64,000 bases of DNA from Salminus brasiliensis (Eukaryota; Chordata; Actinopteri; Characiformes; Bryconidae): assembly GCF_030463535.1 (NCBI RefSeq), contig NC_132880.1:42812842-42876841 (forward strand), given 5' to 3'. The position numbers were made by a program, and so were the translations under genes. Under the pieces are notes generated by a model. That model ran no database searches. It saw only the letters and a list, made by a program, of their open reading frames with translations, and was not told the origin of the DNA. How positions within the stretch are numbered: position 1 is the stretch's first letter; each line of letters starts with the position of its first letter. Shown here in pieces: positions 56,560 to 64,000 of the stretch.

Positions 56560-56629
<70 letters not shown>

Positions 56630-57095
56630 TTTTTTTCCTCATTATATTATAAATCAAATGTCCATATGTATCAATATGGTAAAAAAAAGACCACACAGGT
56701 TAAGAGTAATATTATTCATATCTAAAATTAGTATTTTTACTACTCAGAATTACAGTGTAGATACATTACATGTCCAAATGTTTGTGGACACCCCTTCTAA
56801 TGAGAGCTCTCTGAGGCCTTCAGAAAGAGGGTGGTAGCTGCAGAGGTGTCTGGACAGGGGGGTTAAATATATCTCAGGACGATGAACAGGTCAGACCCTC
56901 CTAGCAGGTAGCAGGTAGTCTTTGGAAACGTTAAACACACGGTGTGAAGGTGAAAGTCCTCACCCTCTGCTTCTGCCTCTTTGTCCTAAACTCAGCAGCG
57001 TCGAGCCAAACCCCGCACTCCTCCTCCTCCTCCTCCTCTTCCTCCTCTGGAGCTGCTGGGAGGGCTGCAGTCTTCTTACTCCTGCTGGTCTTCAT
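53952..57095 (-). CDS. AUNIP: AUNIP, aurora kinase A and ninein interacting protein (whole gene, 3 coding exons)
   Basis: AUNIP bridges Aurora-A and ninein at centrosomes and spindle poles, and in human cells also promotes homologous-recombination repair by helping recruit CtIP to DNA breaks. Exons on the - strand are 57095-56964, 55290-55125 and 55006-53952; phases join to 450 residues. Exon 1 ends its acidic run with CGVWLDAAEFRTKRQKQ, which matches human AUNIP (CGVWLDAA, from memory). The next exon has LNFTQT and QSTISSFF (84-91), aligned to human HQRSIASFF and fitting a PIP-box pattern (Q-x-x-I-x-x-F-F). Exon 3 carries a KEN motif (DKENRAP, about 317) and two copies of LFTQDSxGxxVI (about 382-393 and 437-448), the second ending the protein at VIKH. 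The middle is low in complexity and likely disordered. It converges on CAP2 and diverges from VPS28. Confidence 0.9.
55125..55290 (-). CDS. AUNIP: AUNIP coding exon 2 (residues 45-99)
   Basis: Acceptor TTTACAAATCACAG, encodes KRLTRPISKLLNPLARSG, then LNFTQTKMQMPATKQSTISS and FFLPQSKKNK, donor GTAAGA, phase 1. Confidence 0.88.
55663..56140 (+). mobile_element. Family A TIR element, copy 8
   Basis: Left end TACAATATATGGGCAAAAGT then ATTGGGACACCTGTTTACTC; right end GGTGTCCACAAATATTTGGA then CATGTAAGGTAT. It lies within AUNIP intron 1 and forms one side of a compound inverted repeat. Confidence 0.85.
56154..56415. mobile_element. Small insertion with short inverted ends
   Basis: TTATAAAACTGTAGAAATGC at the left (about 56153) is matched inverted by GCATCTCTACAGTTTTATAA at about 56395-56414. 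The inside (AGCTGCAGATGATCAGAACA, GAGCCGTCTCATTTAAACC) was not matched to anything else in the window. Confidence 0.55.
56426..56747. repeat. Long near-perfect inverted repeat, arms about 115 bp
   Basis: The left arm 56426-56540 (CTGAGTAGTAATTTTACATA ... CCATATTGATACATATGGAC) is the reverse complement, with few differences, of the right arm 56630-56747 (GTCCATATGTATCAATATGG ... AATTAGTATTTTTACTACTC). The centre is CA/TA dinucleotide repeat. Confidence 0.9.
56748..56805 (-). mobile_element. Family A terminal fragment, copy 9 (reverse)
   Basis: AATTACAGTGTAGATACATT then ACATGTCCAAATGTTTGTGG then ACACCCCTTCTAATGAG is the inverted counterpart of the sequence at 56103-56153. Confidence 0.7.
56964..57095 (-). 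CDS. AUNIP: AUNIP coding exon 1 (residues 1-44)
   Basis: ATG at 57095-57093. Encodes MKTSRSKKTAALPAAP, a run of ten Glu from a GAG/GAA repeat, then CGVWLDAAEFRTKRQKQR; donor GTGAGG at 56963. The CGVWLDAA block is the clearest match to human AUNIP. Confidence 0.88.
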
Positions 57096-57420
57096 GTTCA
57101 CCTCAAAACCAAAGCAGCTTCAGCTTTTACTAACAGAGACTTTCTCTGACTCGCTTCGTTTACAACATAACGACCATCCCAGCCCCCAACCCAGCTTCAC
57201 AGCCCCCAACCCAGCTTCACCGTCCCAGCTAAAGGGGCTAACCCGTAACGTCACGCGGCTGGCTCGGTCAGTCGTCAGCGGGTTGCAGCGACCGGACAGA
57301 CTCACTGGATCTGATCTGATCAGCAGGTTTTGTGGTGGTGAAGTTTGCAGATGTGCAGCTCAGCTGAAGTGAAGGTCGACGTCCTCATGAACAGTGGTTG
57401 TTTTCCCGCGCGCACAATTC
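57096..57420 (-). promoter_or_regulatory. AUNIP: Probable AUNIP 5' UTR and promoter
   Basis: Region upstream of the AUNIP start codon with several CpGs (CGTAACGTCACGCGGCTGGC near 57243, CCCGCGCGC near 57407) and a TGACGTTACG element on the - strand. A 20-bp unit is duplicated exactly at 57181-57220. The transcription start is not determinable here. Confidence 0.5.
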
Positions 57421-58074
57421 ATATGGAGGTCCTCGGGTTGCCAAGTATTGCAGAATGGGTGTAAATGGCACAGGGTCACAGGCCGGATCCCTGCAGAGTC
57501 ACAGACACTGCAACAGGGGGGCACTGTGAATACTCCTATAATTACACATGTATTATACATTATATATGGTAATAATGAGAACATTATGTGTGAAATAACT
57601 GTGTATTAAATGTTATATAATACAGTCATGCCCGAAAGTATTCATACCCCTGGCAAAGTTTGACTTAAATTTACTTTTATTTAACCAGAAATTATATTTT
57701 TGCCTTGAAATGACACAGGCATCTCCCAGGAGATAACACGATGATGTACAAGAGGCATCATTGTGGGAAAAAGTATTTCTCAGCTTTTATACACATTTGA
57801 ACAAAAAGTGGCATGTCCAAAATTAATATATACCCTTCTCAATAATTAATAGAAAAGCCTTTATTGGCTATTGAATACTTTCGGGCATGACTGTATATTA
57901 TAAAGAATAAGAAGAATAATCAGTGTAAATATGGGGGATTTGTCAATTAGGGGAACTTTAAAGCCCACAGGCTTTTTTTTTTTTTTGTGTTGTTTTTTTG
58001 TACTTTATTACAAAAATAAATGGCTTGGTTATTAAATATATTGTCTATTGCACAACTAAACATATTCTATGTCA
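57421..58074. other. Intergenic DNA upstream of AUNIP
   Basis: Mostly unremarkable. About 57625-57895 starts CAGTCATGCCCGAAAGTATT and ends AATACTTTCGGGCATGACTG, a perfect 20-bp inverted repeat, so it is a small TIR transposon of about 270 bp without coding sequence. Confidence 0.65.
57625..57893. mobile_element. Small TIR transposon derivative with perfect 20-bp ends
   Basis: CAGTCATGCCCGAAAGTATT near the left and its exact reverse complement AATACTTTCGGGCATGACTG at the right. The interior has AAATGACACAGGCATCTCCC and TTAAATTTACTTTTATTTAA with no transposase; probably a mariner-type MITE. Confidence 0.8.
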
Positions 58075-59437
58075 TTAGATAAGATAAGATAATCCTTTAT
58101 TAGTCCCACAGTAGGGAAAATCTCGGTGTCACAGCAGGAAGGGATAGCAAGACACTCAATACCACAAAAAAAATGTAGATAAATAATTTACACTATATAC
58201 ACAATATAAATAAGAATTAAAAAGCAATAACAATATTATTTACAGGTTATTGCAAATGACTCTTAATTGCACAATTCTCACAGCCTCCATAACTATCTGG
58301 TTTGGTTCCTCCACCTCACAAGAAAGAGCCAAACTCCAGCGCATCATCAGGACAGCAGAGAGGATCATCGGATGTAACCTGCCATCACTTCAGCAGATCT
58401 ACACCAGCAGGGTGAGGAAGCGGGCTGGCAAGATTACATCTGACCCCTCACATCCTGGACACCTCCTCTTCCAGACACTCCCCTCGGGTAGAAGACTGCG
58501 GTCCATCAAAACCAGCACAACACGCCATGCTAACAGCTTCTTCCCCAGAGCTGTAGCGCTCCTCAACCACAGTGGTCACCTCCCACTGTAAACCTCTAAA
58601 CACACAACTGGACTGTACCAAACCGGACTGAACAGCTATTTTGCACTCTGCCTATTTTCAAGGATTCAAGGATTCAAGGAGACTTTATTGTCATTCGCAT
58701 CACATGTGGTACATGGGGTGGAACGAAATTGTGGTACCCAAGGACCCAGTTTTTCCCAGACAGCAGTACTTAAATAAATAAAATATACATAAATATATAA
58801 AAATATATGTAAAAATGAAAATAAAATACAGAGAGAAGAGCATCAGTAAATGGAGAAGGTAGCAGCAGAGTGTATTTAAAGTGACTAGTGTCGTCAAAGT
58901 GTCGTTGCAGTGGTTCCACTGCAATTTGCACACCTGTACAGATGTTCTCTTTCTGTAAATATATTTTCAGCTCTTTATTATTATTTATTGGGGCAGTGGT
59001 GGCTCAGCGGTTAGAGCGCCGGGATATTGATAACAGGGTTGTGGGTTCGATTCCCGGGCTCGGCAAGCTGCCACTGTTGGGCCCTTGAGCAAGGCCCTTT
59101 ACCCTCTCTGCTCCCCGGGCGCTGGAGTTGGCTGCCCACCGCTCTGGGTGTGTGTGTGTACTCACTGCCCCTAACACATGTGTGTGTGTGTGTGAGTGTG
59201 TGTTCACTACCAGATGGGTTAAATGCGGAGGACACATTTCGCTGTACAGTCCACACTGTACAGTGACAAATACGTGCACCTTTACCTTTAGTACTTCTTA
59301 CTTTTTTAATTTATCTACCCTATTTATTGTTTAGTGTCATTTAAGTGTGTATTTTGTTACTTGTCATACGTGTTGCTCTCACCAAGACAAATTCCTTGTA
59401 TGTGTCACATACTTGGTGAAATAAAGAGATTCTGATT
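58075..59437 (+). mobile_element. LINE 3' fragment (Rex1/L2-like) with SINE insert
   Basis: The + strand at 58265-58591 encodes the C-terminal end of a non-LTR reverse transcriptase: TIWFGSSTSQERAKLQRIIR, then PSHPGHLLFQTLPSGRRLRS and NSFFPRAVALLNHS. The 3' end (59370-59437, CTCACCAAGACAAATTCCTT then GTGAAATAAAGAGATTCTGA) is a typical fish LINE tail. Stretches at 58080 (ATCCTTTATTAGTCCCACAG) and 58670 (AAGGAGACTTTATTGTCATT) are LINE-tail-like pieces, so more than one insertion may be merged here. Confidence 0.8.
58989..59297 (+). mobile_element. tRNA-derived SINE, family 1, copy 2 (full length)
   Basis: GGGGCAGTGGTGGCTCAGCG then GTTAGAGCGCCGGGATATTG (A-box) and GTGGGTTCGATTCCCGGGCT (B-box), body GCAAGGCCCTTTACCCTCTC, a GT-rich patch, CGCTGTACAGTCCACACTGT and tail CACCTTTACCTTT. 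It keeps more 3' sequence than the copy at 12262. Confidence 0.92.
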
Positions 59438-59689
59438 TATAAAAATGCTGAAATTTCCCTTAAATTTAAAGTTTCCTCTGAGAGATAATCCAACTCATCT
59501 TTGTAGAGGCCTTTCACTGACGGCTGGTGTGAAGGAGCTGCTGAATACTACCCTGCCTTCCTACCTTTCCTTAAGAAACTGAGTGTAAATTCAGTAAAGG
59601 TGTAAATGATGAAAGGTAGACATGGCAACCCGAGCGCTCGCCCCTCCCCCCCTCCCTCCCTCCCTACGTGACTCACTGTGACGACACAA

Positions 59690-59836
59690 CCTGCGACGAC
59701 CACTGACGTAAACACGGCTGGGCCGAGGAGCTCCGGGTTTGCGCGTCTCTCCGCTTTTCTCTCAGTTAATCTCATCTTTAATGCTCTGACACGGGGATTA
59801 AATCGCTCTCCTGTTGTTTTAGGCGTCCAAACATTT
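59690..59836 (+). promoter_or_regulatory. VPS28: VPS28 promoter and non-coding first exon
   Basis: A CpG-rich block following a CCCTCC-rich stretch (59640-59665), with TGACTCA (in ACGTGACTCACTGTGACG, about 59667) and a CRE-like TGACGTAA (59704). The exon ends GTCCAAACATTT before a consensus donor GTAAGT at 59837. The 5' edge is not known. The next exon carries the start codon. Confidence 0.6.
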
Positions 59837-60932
59837 GTAAGTAACCGAATTAAAGTTATGAGCTGGTTGTTAAGCTGCGTTAAACGTCGAGAGGCTAAAC
59901 TCACGGGCTAATTGCTAAGCTATGTTGGTGCCTTTCGTCGCGTTCAGTTTGAACTTAGTGCTGGTCTTCTCAGCTGGGACTAGACTAAGCCTAAAACGTT
60001 ACGAAAGACTCAGAGTAAGTTTAGTTGGCCTGGTTTTGTCGTCGTCAGCTCAGCCCGGCTATTTCCGTAATCCAGGAGCCGTGAGCGCCCACAGCCTTGT
60101 GGGAAGGGTCTAATGTAGCTGGCTGTGTGCTGATGTCATGTCATCCACACATTATTCATAAACTTTATTATTAGTATTAGTTACTATTAATTATTATTAA
60201 GCAAGGGGCCACATAATTGTTTGCACTAAATGCTTATAGGAGGCCTTTATAGGCAGGTAGCAGATAGGTACCAGTGGTCACAATACACTGTAAACATGGT
60301 CATTTTATTTATATGTTCTTTAAATATCACTGCAAAAAATGTCTAAGCTATTAGAAGCTATTATAAGTTACTGTGGATGATTTCTATTCTATTGGTCCAT
60401 CATCAGCATTAACATCTGGCACAGTGTACAGCAAGTACAGCTGACAGATGTTCTGCAGTGTCAGAAGGTTTCTGTGGGACAGGGGTGGGACATATCCTTT
60501 ATTTAAGATTCCAGGGTTAGTTTTTGGGATTTCTGCAGTTCAGTCCTTTTCTGATCTGTTTTGAAACCCCTATAAAGGGGGGTTCAGTTGCAGGGTCCAG
60601 CATTGTCCGGTGACTTCTACTCTCTAACCTTCAAGGCACTCATCAGCTTAGTTGAATCAGATGTTTTGGCACTGAAAAAAGTAAAGCAAAGTGTGCTGAA
60701 CTAAGCCCCCTTAAGACTGCAAGTGGACCCCTCTGTCTTTTTAGATGGACGCTAGTTAATTAACACAACGGCAGTATAAACAGCTACAGGTTTCAGGATC
60801 AATGTCATCTGGTTTTCTTATTAATGTATTATAGAAGTGTGTGGTGTTTTGGTGTTTTGGTGTTTTTCCTTTGACTGACTTCTCGTTGTCTCTATGTGTA
60901 GATTTACTTGGGGTGAACTTGGGGTTCTTACG

Positions 60933-60972
60933 ATGTTCCACGGTATACCAGCGTCAGGAGGCATGGGAGGAG
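60933..60972 (+). CDS. VPS28: VPS28 coding exon 1 (residues 1-13)
   Basis: Acceptor CTATGTGTAG at 60901, a 31-base leader, ATG at 60933, [13 protein letters not shown], donor GTAAGT, phase 1. Confidence 0.95.
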
Positions 60973-63361
60973 GTAAGTGGACAGGCCAGAGAGATTTCAG
61001 AGATGTCAAAGTGTATGTTAGCCAGTTTACTGTGCTCTGACGTTTTCTCTTTTTTTCCTTATTACCACGTCCAGCTCCTGCTAATAAGCCAGAATTATAT
61101 GAGGTAAGAGTGAATATATAAAGGACACTGATGATATAATCAACACGTTAACTTACGCAAAGTGTTCGCTTGCTTTCTTGTTTTCTTCAATGTGCTCTTG
61201 TGTGCTTTTTTTTTTGTAGGAGGTGAAGCTCTATAAAAATGCAAGAGAACGAGAAAAGTAAGCAGCCCGTTTTAAAATCTTGTAGATTATATCATGAAGG
61301 TTGTGCTTGGATTCTGTGGGTTAAAGGCTGTTGCCTGTCCACGAATTTCATTTTTAGCTTGTAATTTGTCTTGTGTGGGCTGTTCTGAAAGGTATGACAA
61401 CATGGCAGAACTGTTTGCTGTGGTAAAGACGCTCCAAGCCTTAGAGAAAGCTTACATCAAGGACTGTGTAACCCCCAATGAGTAAGTAGTAACTAGCATT
61501 CTAGACAAATCACATCTAGGTCGGCAAGCCCTTCTAAAGTGGTGTCTCTTTCTTTCAGATACACAGGTGCCTGCTCGAGATTGCTTGTCCAGTATAAGGC
61601 GGCTTTCAAGCAGGTCCAGGCGTCGGATGTTGGCTCCATTGATGACTTTTGTAGAAAATACAGGGTAGTTATTGGCCATTCAGCACTGATTTTACTGTGC
61701 TATTGTGGGAAGGCTTTTTATGTCATATTGAAAGTGTGCATTTCTTTCTTAGTATAACACAGACGTGAGTTGCAATGCAGTTGCTATTGTTTCTCTGTAG
61801 AAAAAGAACATCAGATCAGAAGGTTATTTCTAAAATAATATTTAATATTTGTGTAAACTAAGAAACCTCTGACTATTATTCCTTCCTTCCTTCCTTGCTG
61901 TTACAGCTCGACTGCCCCCTGGCAATGGAGAGAATCAAGGAAGATCGTCCAATTACTATAAAGGATGACAAAGGCAACCTAAATCGCTGCATTGCGGATA
62001 TTGTATCTGTAGGTATCTTTTAACTTAATAAGGCTTTGGCTTTTTATCCTGCAGTCAATGGCTTTGCTTGGATGAATGCCATAGAGTGAATGCTGTCCAG
62101 CAGTTCCATTAAGTAGATTTTTTTTCTTTTTATTTTATTTGGGAATGTGTGGTCCCTGTTCATTGCCAAAGTGTAATTCATCACAGTGCTGTTTATTACT
62201 AGGCGAAGCACCCCACATTTAAGCCCTGGCAAAGTATAACTGACTGCATGAGACAGTGGCAACATGGAGAGATACTATAATACTCTTTCCTGCTTTTACT
62301 TGCAAAATACATCTCAATAAAATATTATAATTCTGACCCTTTACTTTCTTTCCCTTTTAGCTCTTTATCACAGTGATGGACAAACTCAGGCTGGAGATTC
62401 GAGCCATGGATGAGGTATTTACAGTTTGGCCGTTTGTTTATGCATTTATACATGTCAGATTATTCAACACAAGTTTAATTATTGCTGTGCATCGATTTCA
62501 GATCCAGCCAGACCTTAGAGAGCTGATGGAGACCATGAACAGGATGAGCAACATGCCACCAGACTCCGAGGCCAAGGACAAAGTCAACCTCTGGTGAGGA
62601 ATGATTATTATTTCTGCATTTTTTAAGCAGTTGATCTGGTTAGTTTTGGTTTCCTATTGCAGTTTAGCAAGTGCACTGAATAACTGAATGATGTCACATT
62701 CTTAACTATGTGGGCTGCATCTTCTTATACTTGACATTGATTGGTTTGTAGAAGGGGCTTGCATCTGATGTCAGTTTATTGTCAATTTGGCGGGTTGTTC
62801 CTTCTGGAAAAATGAATGAACAGATTTATTTGGTTCCACTATACTGGCATTACTACCACCAGCATAAACTTTAGTTCAGACCTTGACTCTAATCTCCATA
62901 TGCTCCTGCATATGCTTTACGTTTTTTTTTTACAGATGACTTTTTCTGTAATAGGATTTCACGCTGCAAATGAAACATACCATAGTTCATTTGGTTTTGA
63001 ACCAATATCATCTCTTTATATCAGATCACATTTTGGTCCTTCGGTCTGGACTGTGGTCCAGGGCACCTTTTACACCTGCTATTTTGGTTCTGACCAAACG
63101 AGCTGTAACTTTACAGCTTTACTTAATACACATGTATGTTACAGCATATCTGTCTATCTAATTCCAGCCTAAAGAAATTGAGTTGAGACAAACCTTCTTT
63201 TCTTTACGCTTTTCATTCCTCTGGCTGTTCCCACCTCTAGGTTGACCACTCTGAGCAGCATGTCTGCCTCTGATGAGCTGGATGACTCTCAGGTTCGTCA
63301 GATGCTGTTTGACCTGGAGTCTGCCTACAACGCCTTCAATCGTTTTTTGCACTCCTCCTAA
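60933..63361 (+). CDS. VPS28: VPS28, ESCRT-I subunit (whole gene, 9 coding exons)
   Basis: VPS28 is a core subunit of ESCRT-I, which with TSG101, VPS37 and MVB12 sorts ubiquitinated cargo into multivesicular endosomes and acts in cytokinesis. Coding exons are 60933-60972, 61075-61103, 61220-61257, 61392-61481, 61559-61664, 61907-62008, 62361-62414, 62502-62593 and 63241-63361. All have GT-AG borders and join without a stop to 223 residues (human 221). It begins [10 protein letters not shown] and includes [20 protein letters not shown] and [20 protein letters not shown] (N-terminal TSG101/VPS37-binding core, about 15-120), then [40 protein letters not shown], and the C-terminal helical bundle (about 126-223, VPS36 contact) ending [17 protein letters not shown]. 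Upstream is a CpG-rich non-coding exon. No truncation or odd residue was seen. Confidence 0.97.
61075..61103 (+). CDS. VPS28: VPS28 coding exon 2 (residues 14-23)
   Basis: Acceptor CCACGTCCAG, encodes [10 protein letters not shown], donor GTAAGA. Only 29 bases. Confidence 0.94.
61220..61257 (+). CDS. VPS28: VPS28 coding exon 3 (residues 24-36)
   Basis: Acceptor TTTTTTTGTAG, encodes [12 protein letters not shown] plus two bases of Lys, donor GTAAGC. Confidence 0.95.
61392..61481 (+). CDS. VPS28: VPS28 coding exon 4 (residues 36-66)
   Basis: Acceptor GTTCTGAAAG, encodes [20 protein letters not shown] to DCVTPN, donor GTAAGT. Confidence 0.95.
61559..61664 (+). CDS. VPS28: VPS28 coding exon 5 (residues 67-102)
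   Basis: Acceptor CTTTCTTTCAG, encodes [20 protein letters not shown] to DDFCRKYR, donor GTAGTT (weaker consensus). Confidence 0.95.
61907..62008 (+). CDS. VPS28: VPS28 coding exon 6 (residues 103-136)
   Basis: Acceptor TTGCTGTTACAG, encodes [20 protein letters not shown] to IADIVS, donor GTAGGT. Confidence 0.96.
62361..62414 (+). CDS. VPS28: VPS28 coding exon 7 (residues 137-154)
   Basis: Acceptor CTTTCCCTTTTAG, encodes [18 protein letters not shown], donor GTATTT. Confidence 0.96.
62502..62593 (+). CDS. VPS28: VPS28 coding exon 8 (residues 155-185)
   Basis: Acceptor CATCGATTTCAG, encodes [20 protein letters not shown] to KDKVNL plus two bases of Trp, donor GTGAGG. Confidence 0.95.
63241..63361 (+). 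CDS. VPS28: VPS28 coding exon 9 (residues 185-223, stop TAA)
   Basis: Acceptor CCCACCTCTAG, encodes [20 protein letters not shown] then [19 protein letters not shown], stop at 63359-63361. Confidence 0.97.
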
Positions 63362-64000
63362 ACACTGCTACCATCAGAACTGTTCTTACTCCACTCTGCC
63401 CAGCTTTGACCCCCTGTCATCTTTTTCTGATCCCTTTGCCCTCAAGGAGAAGCCTCGTCTTCGATACAGAACTCTTATGTTTGGGAATCTGATGTAGAGA
63501 CTCTACGATTCAGCGGGGTTTTAGTGTGGAATATCTCTGTCTGTTGACATTGCTGTTGACCTCTAACTTTTGTCACATAGATAGTGTTAACTAACTATAA
63601 TTTCAGATTTTTTTAATATACTGTGACCCTGCTTAAATCTGGATGTATCTGCTAGAGATAGAAACCTGTGCATTGCTTGTTTAGGCCGTAGAAACAAAAC
63701 ACAGTGGATGGTTGTAATAATTACTAAAGAGATTCGCTTACATTTTTGGATTTGCAGCTATGGGATTTACTCTGATTTTCTTTGAACTAAATTTTAAGGA
63801 ACACATAAAAATTGGTATGTTATCAATCCTGGTTTTCCTTCCTGTTTTTATACCTTTTAAGTGGGTATTCAATAGATTGTGTATAATTAAATCATTAAGA
63901 ACATTGTAAACCAGGTGTGAAATTGCTGACTCAGATTTCTTTATAGTGGTGGTGAACAGAACCTGAGCTAAATCCTCTCGTTCCAAAGTTTTGCCTGCGG
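63362..64000 (+). other. VPS28: VPS28 3' UTR and start of the downstream intergenic region
   Basis: No coding sequence is evident. ATTAAA at 63886-63891 is the best poly(A) signal and a GT-rich segment follows it (CCAGGTGTGAAATTG). The window ends before any next gene can be recognised. Confidence 0.5.

Noticed and set aside
59548-59904. 118-codon frame on the - strand at the VPS28 promoter
   Set aside because: CpG-rich chance frame; no homology recognised.

Overview
The window is nuclear DNA from a vertebrate, most likely a teleost fish. Its genes are split by GT-AG introns, and the non-coding DNA is full of fish-type repeats: many decayed Tc1/mariner transposons, a short TIR element seen nine times, two tRNA-derived SINE families, LINE 3' ends, and long (GT)n, (CT)n, (CA)n and (TA)n tracts. 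The repeats suggest an otophysan such as a characin or catfish, but the species cannot be read from the sequence.

Four protein-coding genes are supported. (1) Positions 1-10870 hold the 3' part of an RBM24 gene on the + strand: the end of a long intron, the terminal coding exon (7830-8172) and a roughly 2.7 kb 3' UTR ending at a poly(A) signal near 10844. (2) CAP2 (cyclase-associated protein 2) lies on the + strand. A non-coding first exon sits in a CpG-rich promoter near 16.7 kb, and twelve coding exons run from 25655 to 50362. They join in frame into a 470-residue protein. (3) AUNIP (aurora kinase A and ninein interacting protein) is on the - strand with three coding exons (57095-56964, 55290-55125, 55006-53952) that join into 450 residues. 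It converges on CAP2. (4) VPS28 (ESCRT-I subunit) is on the + strand. A 5' UTR exon near 59.8 kb is followed by nine coding exons (60933-63361) that join into 223 residues. AUNIP and VPS28 are head to head, with a LINE remnant and a SINE between them.

The genes do not form an operon or a shared pathway: RBM24 is an RNA-processing factor, CAP2 recycles actin, AUNIP acts at centrosomes and in DNA repair, and VPS28 sorts endosomal cargo. RBM24-CAP2 adjacency in the same orientation is also the human arrangement on 6p22, which supports CAP2 over its paralogue CAP1. AUNIP and VPS28 map elsewhere in human.

Most of the rest is repeat. The most informative structures are nested or folded: a LINE split by a SINE with a 9-bp target-site duplication (27350-27800); a SINE inside a mariner-like element (40077-40500); a compound inverted repeat inside AUNIP intron 1 (about 55663-56805); a 68-bp minisatellite (30138-30655); and a decayed 75-125 bp tandem array at the start of the window. 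No CRISPR, operon-like or otherwise undescribed biological system was found. All exon boundaries were set by reading splice sites and joining frames by eye, and repeat edges are approximate.
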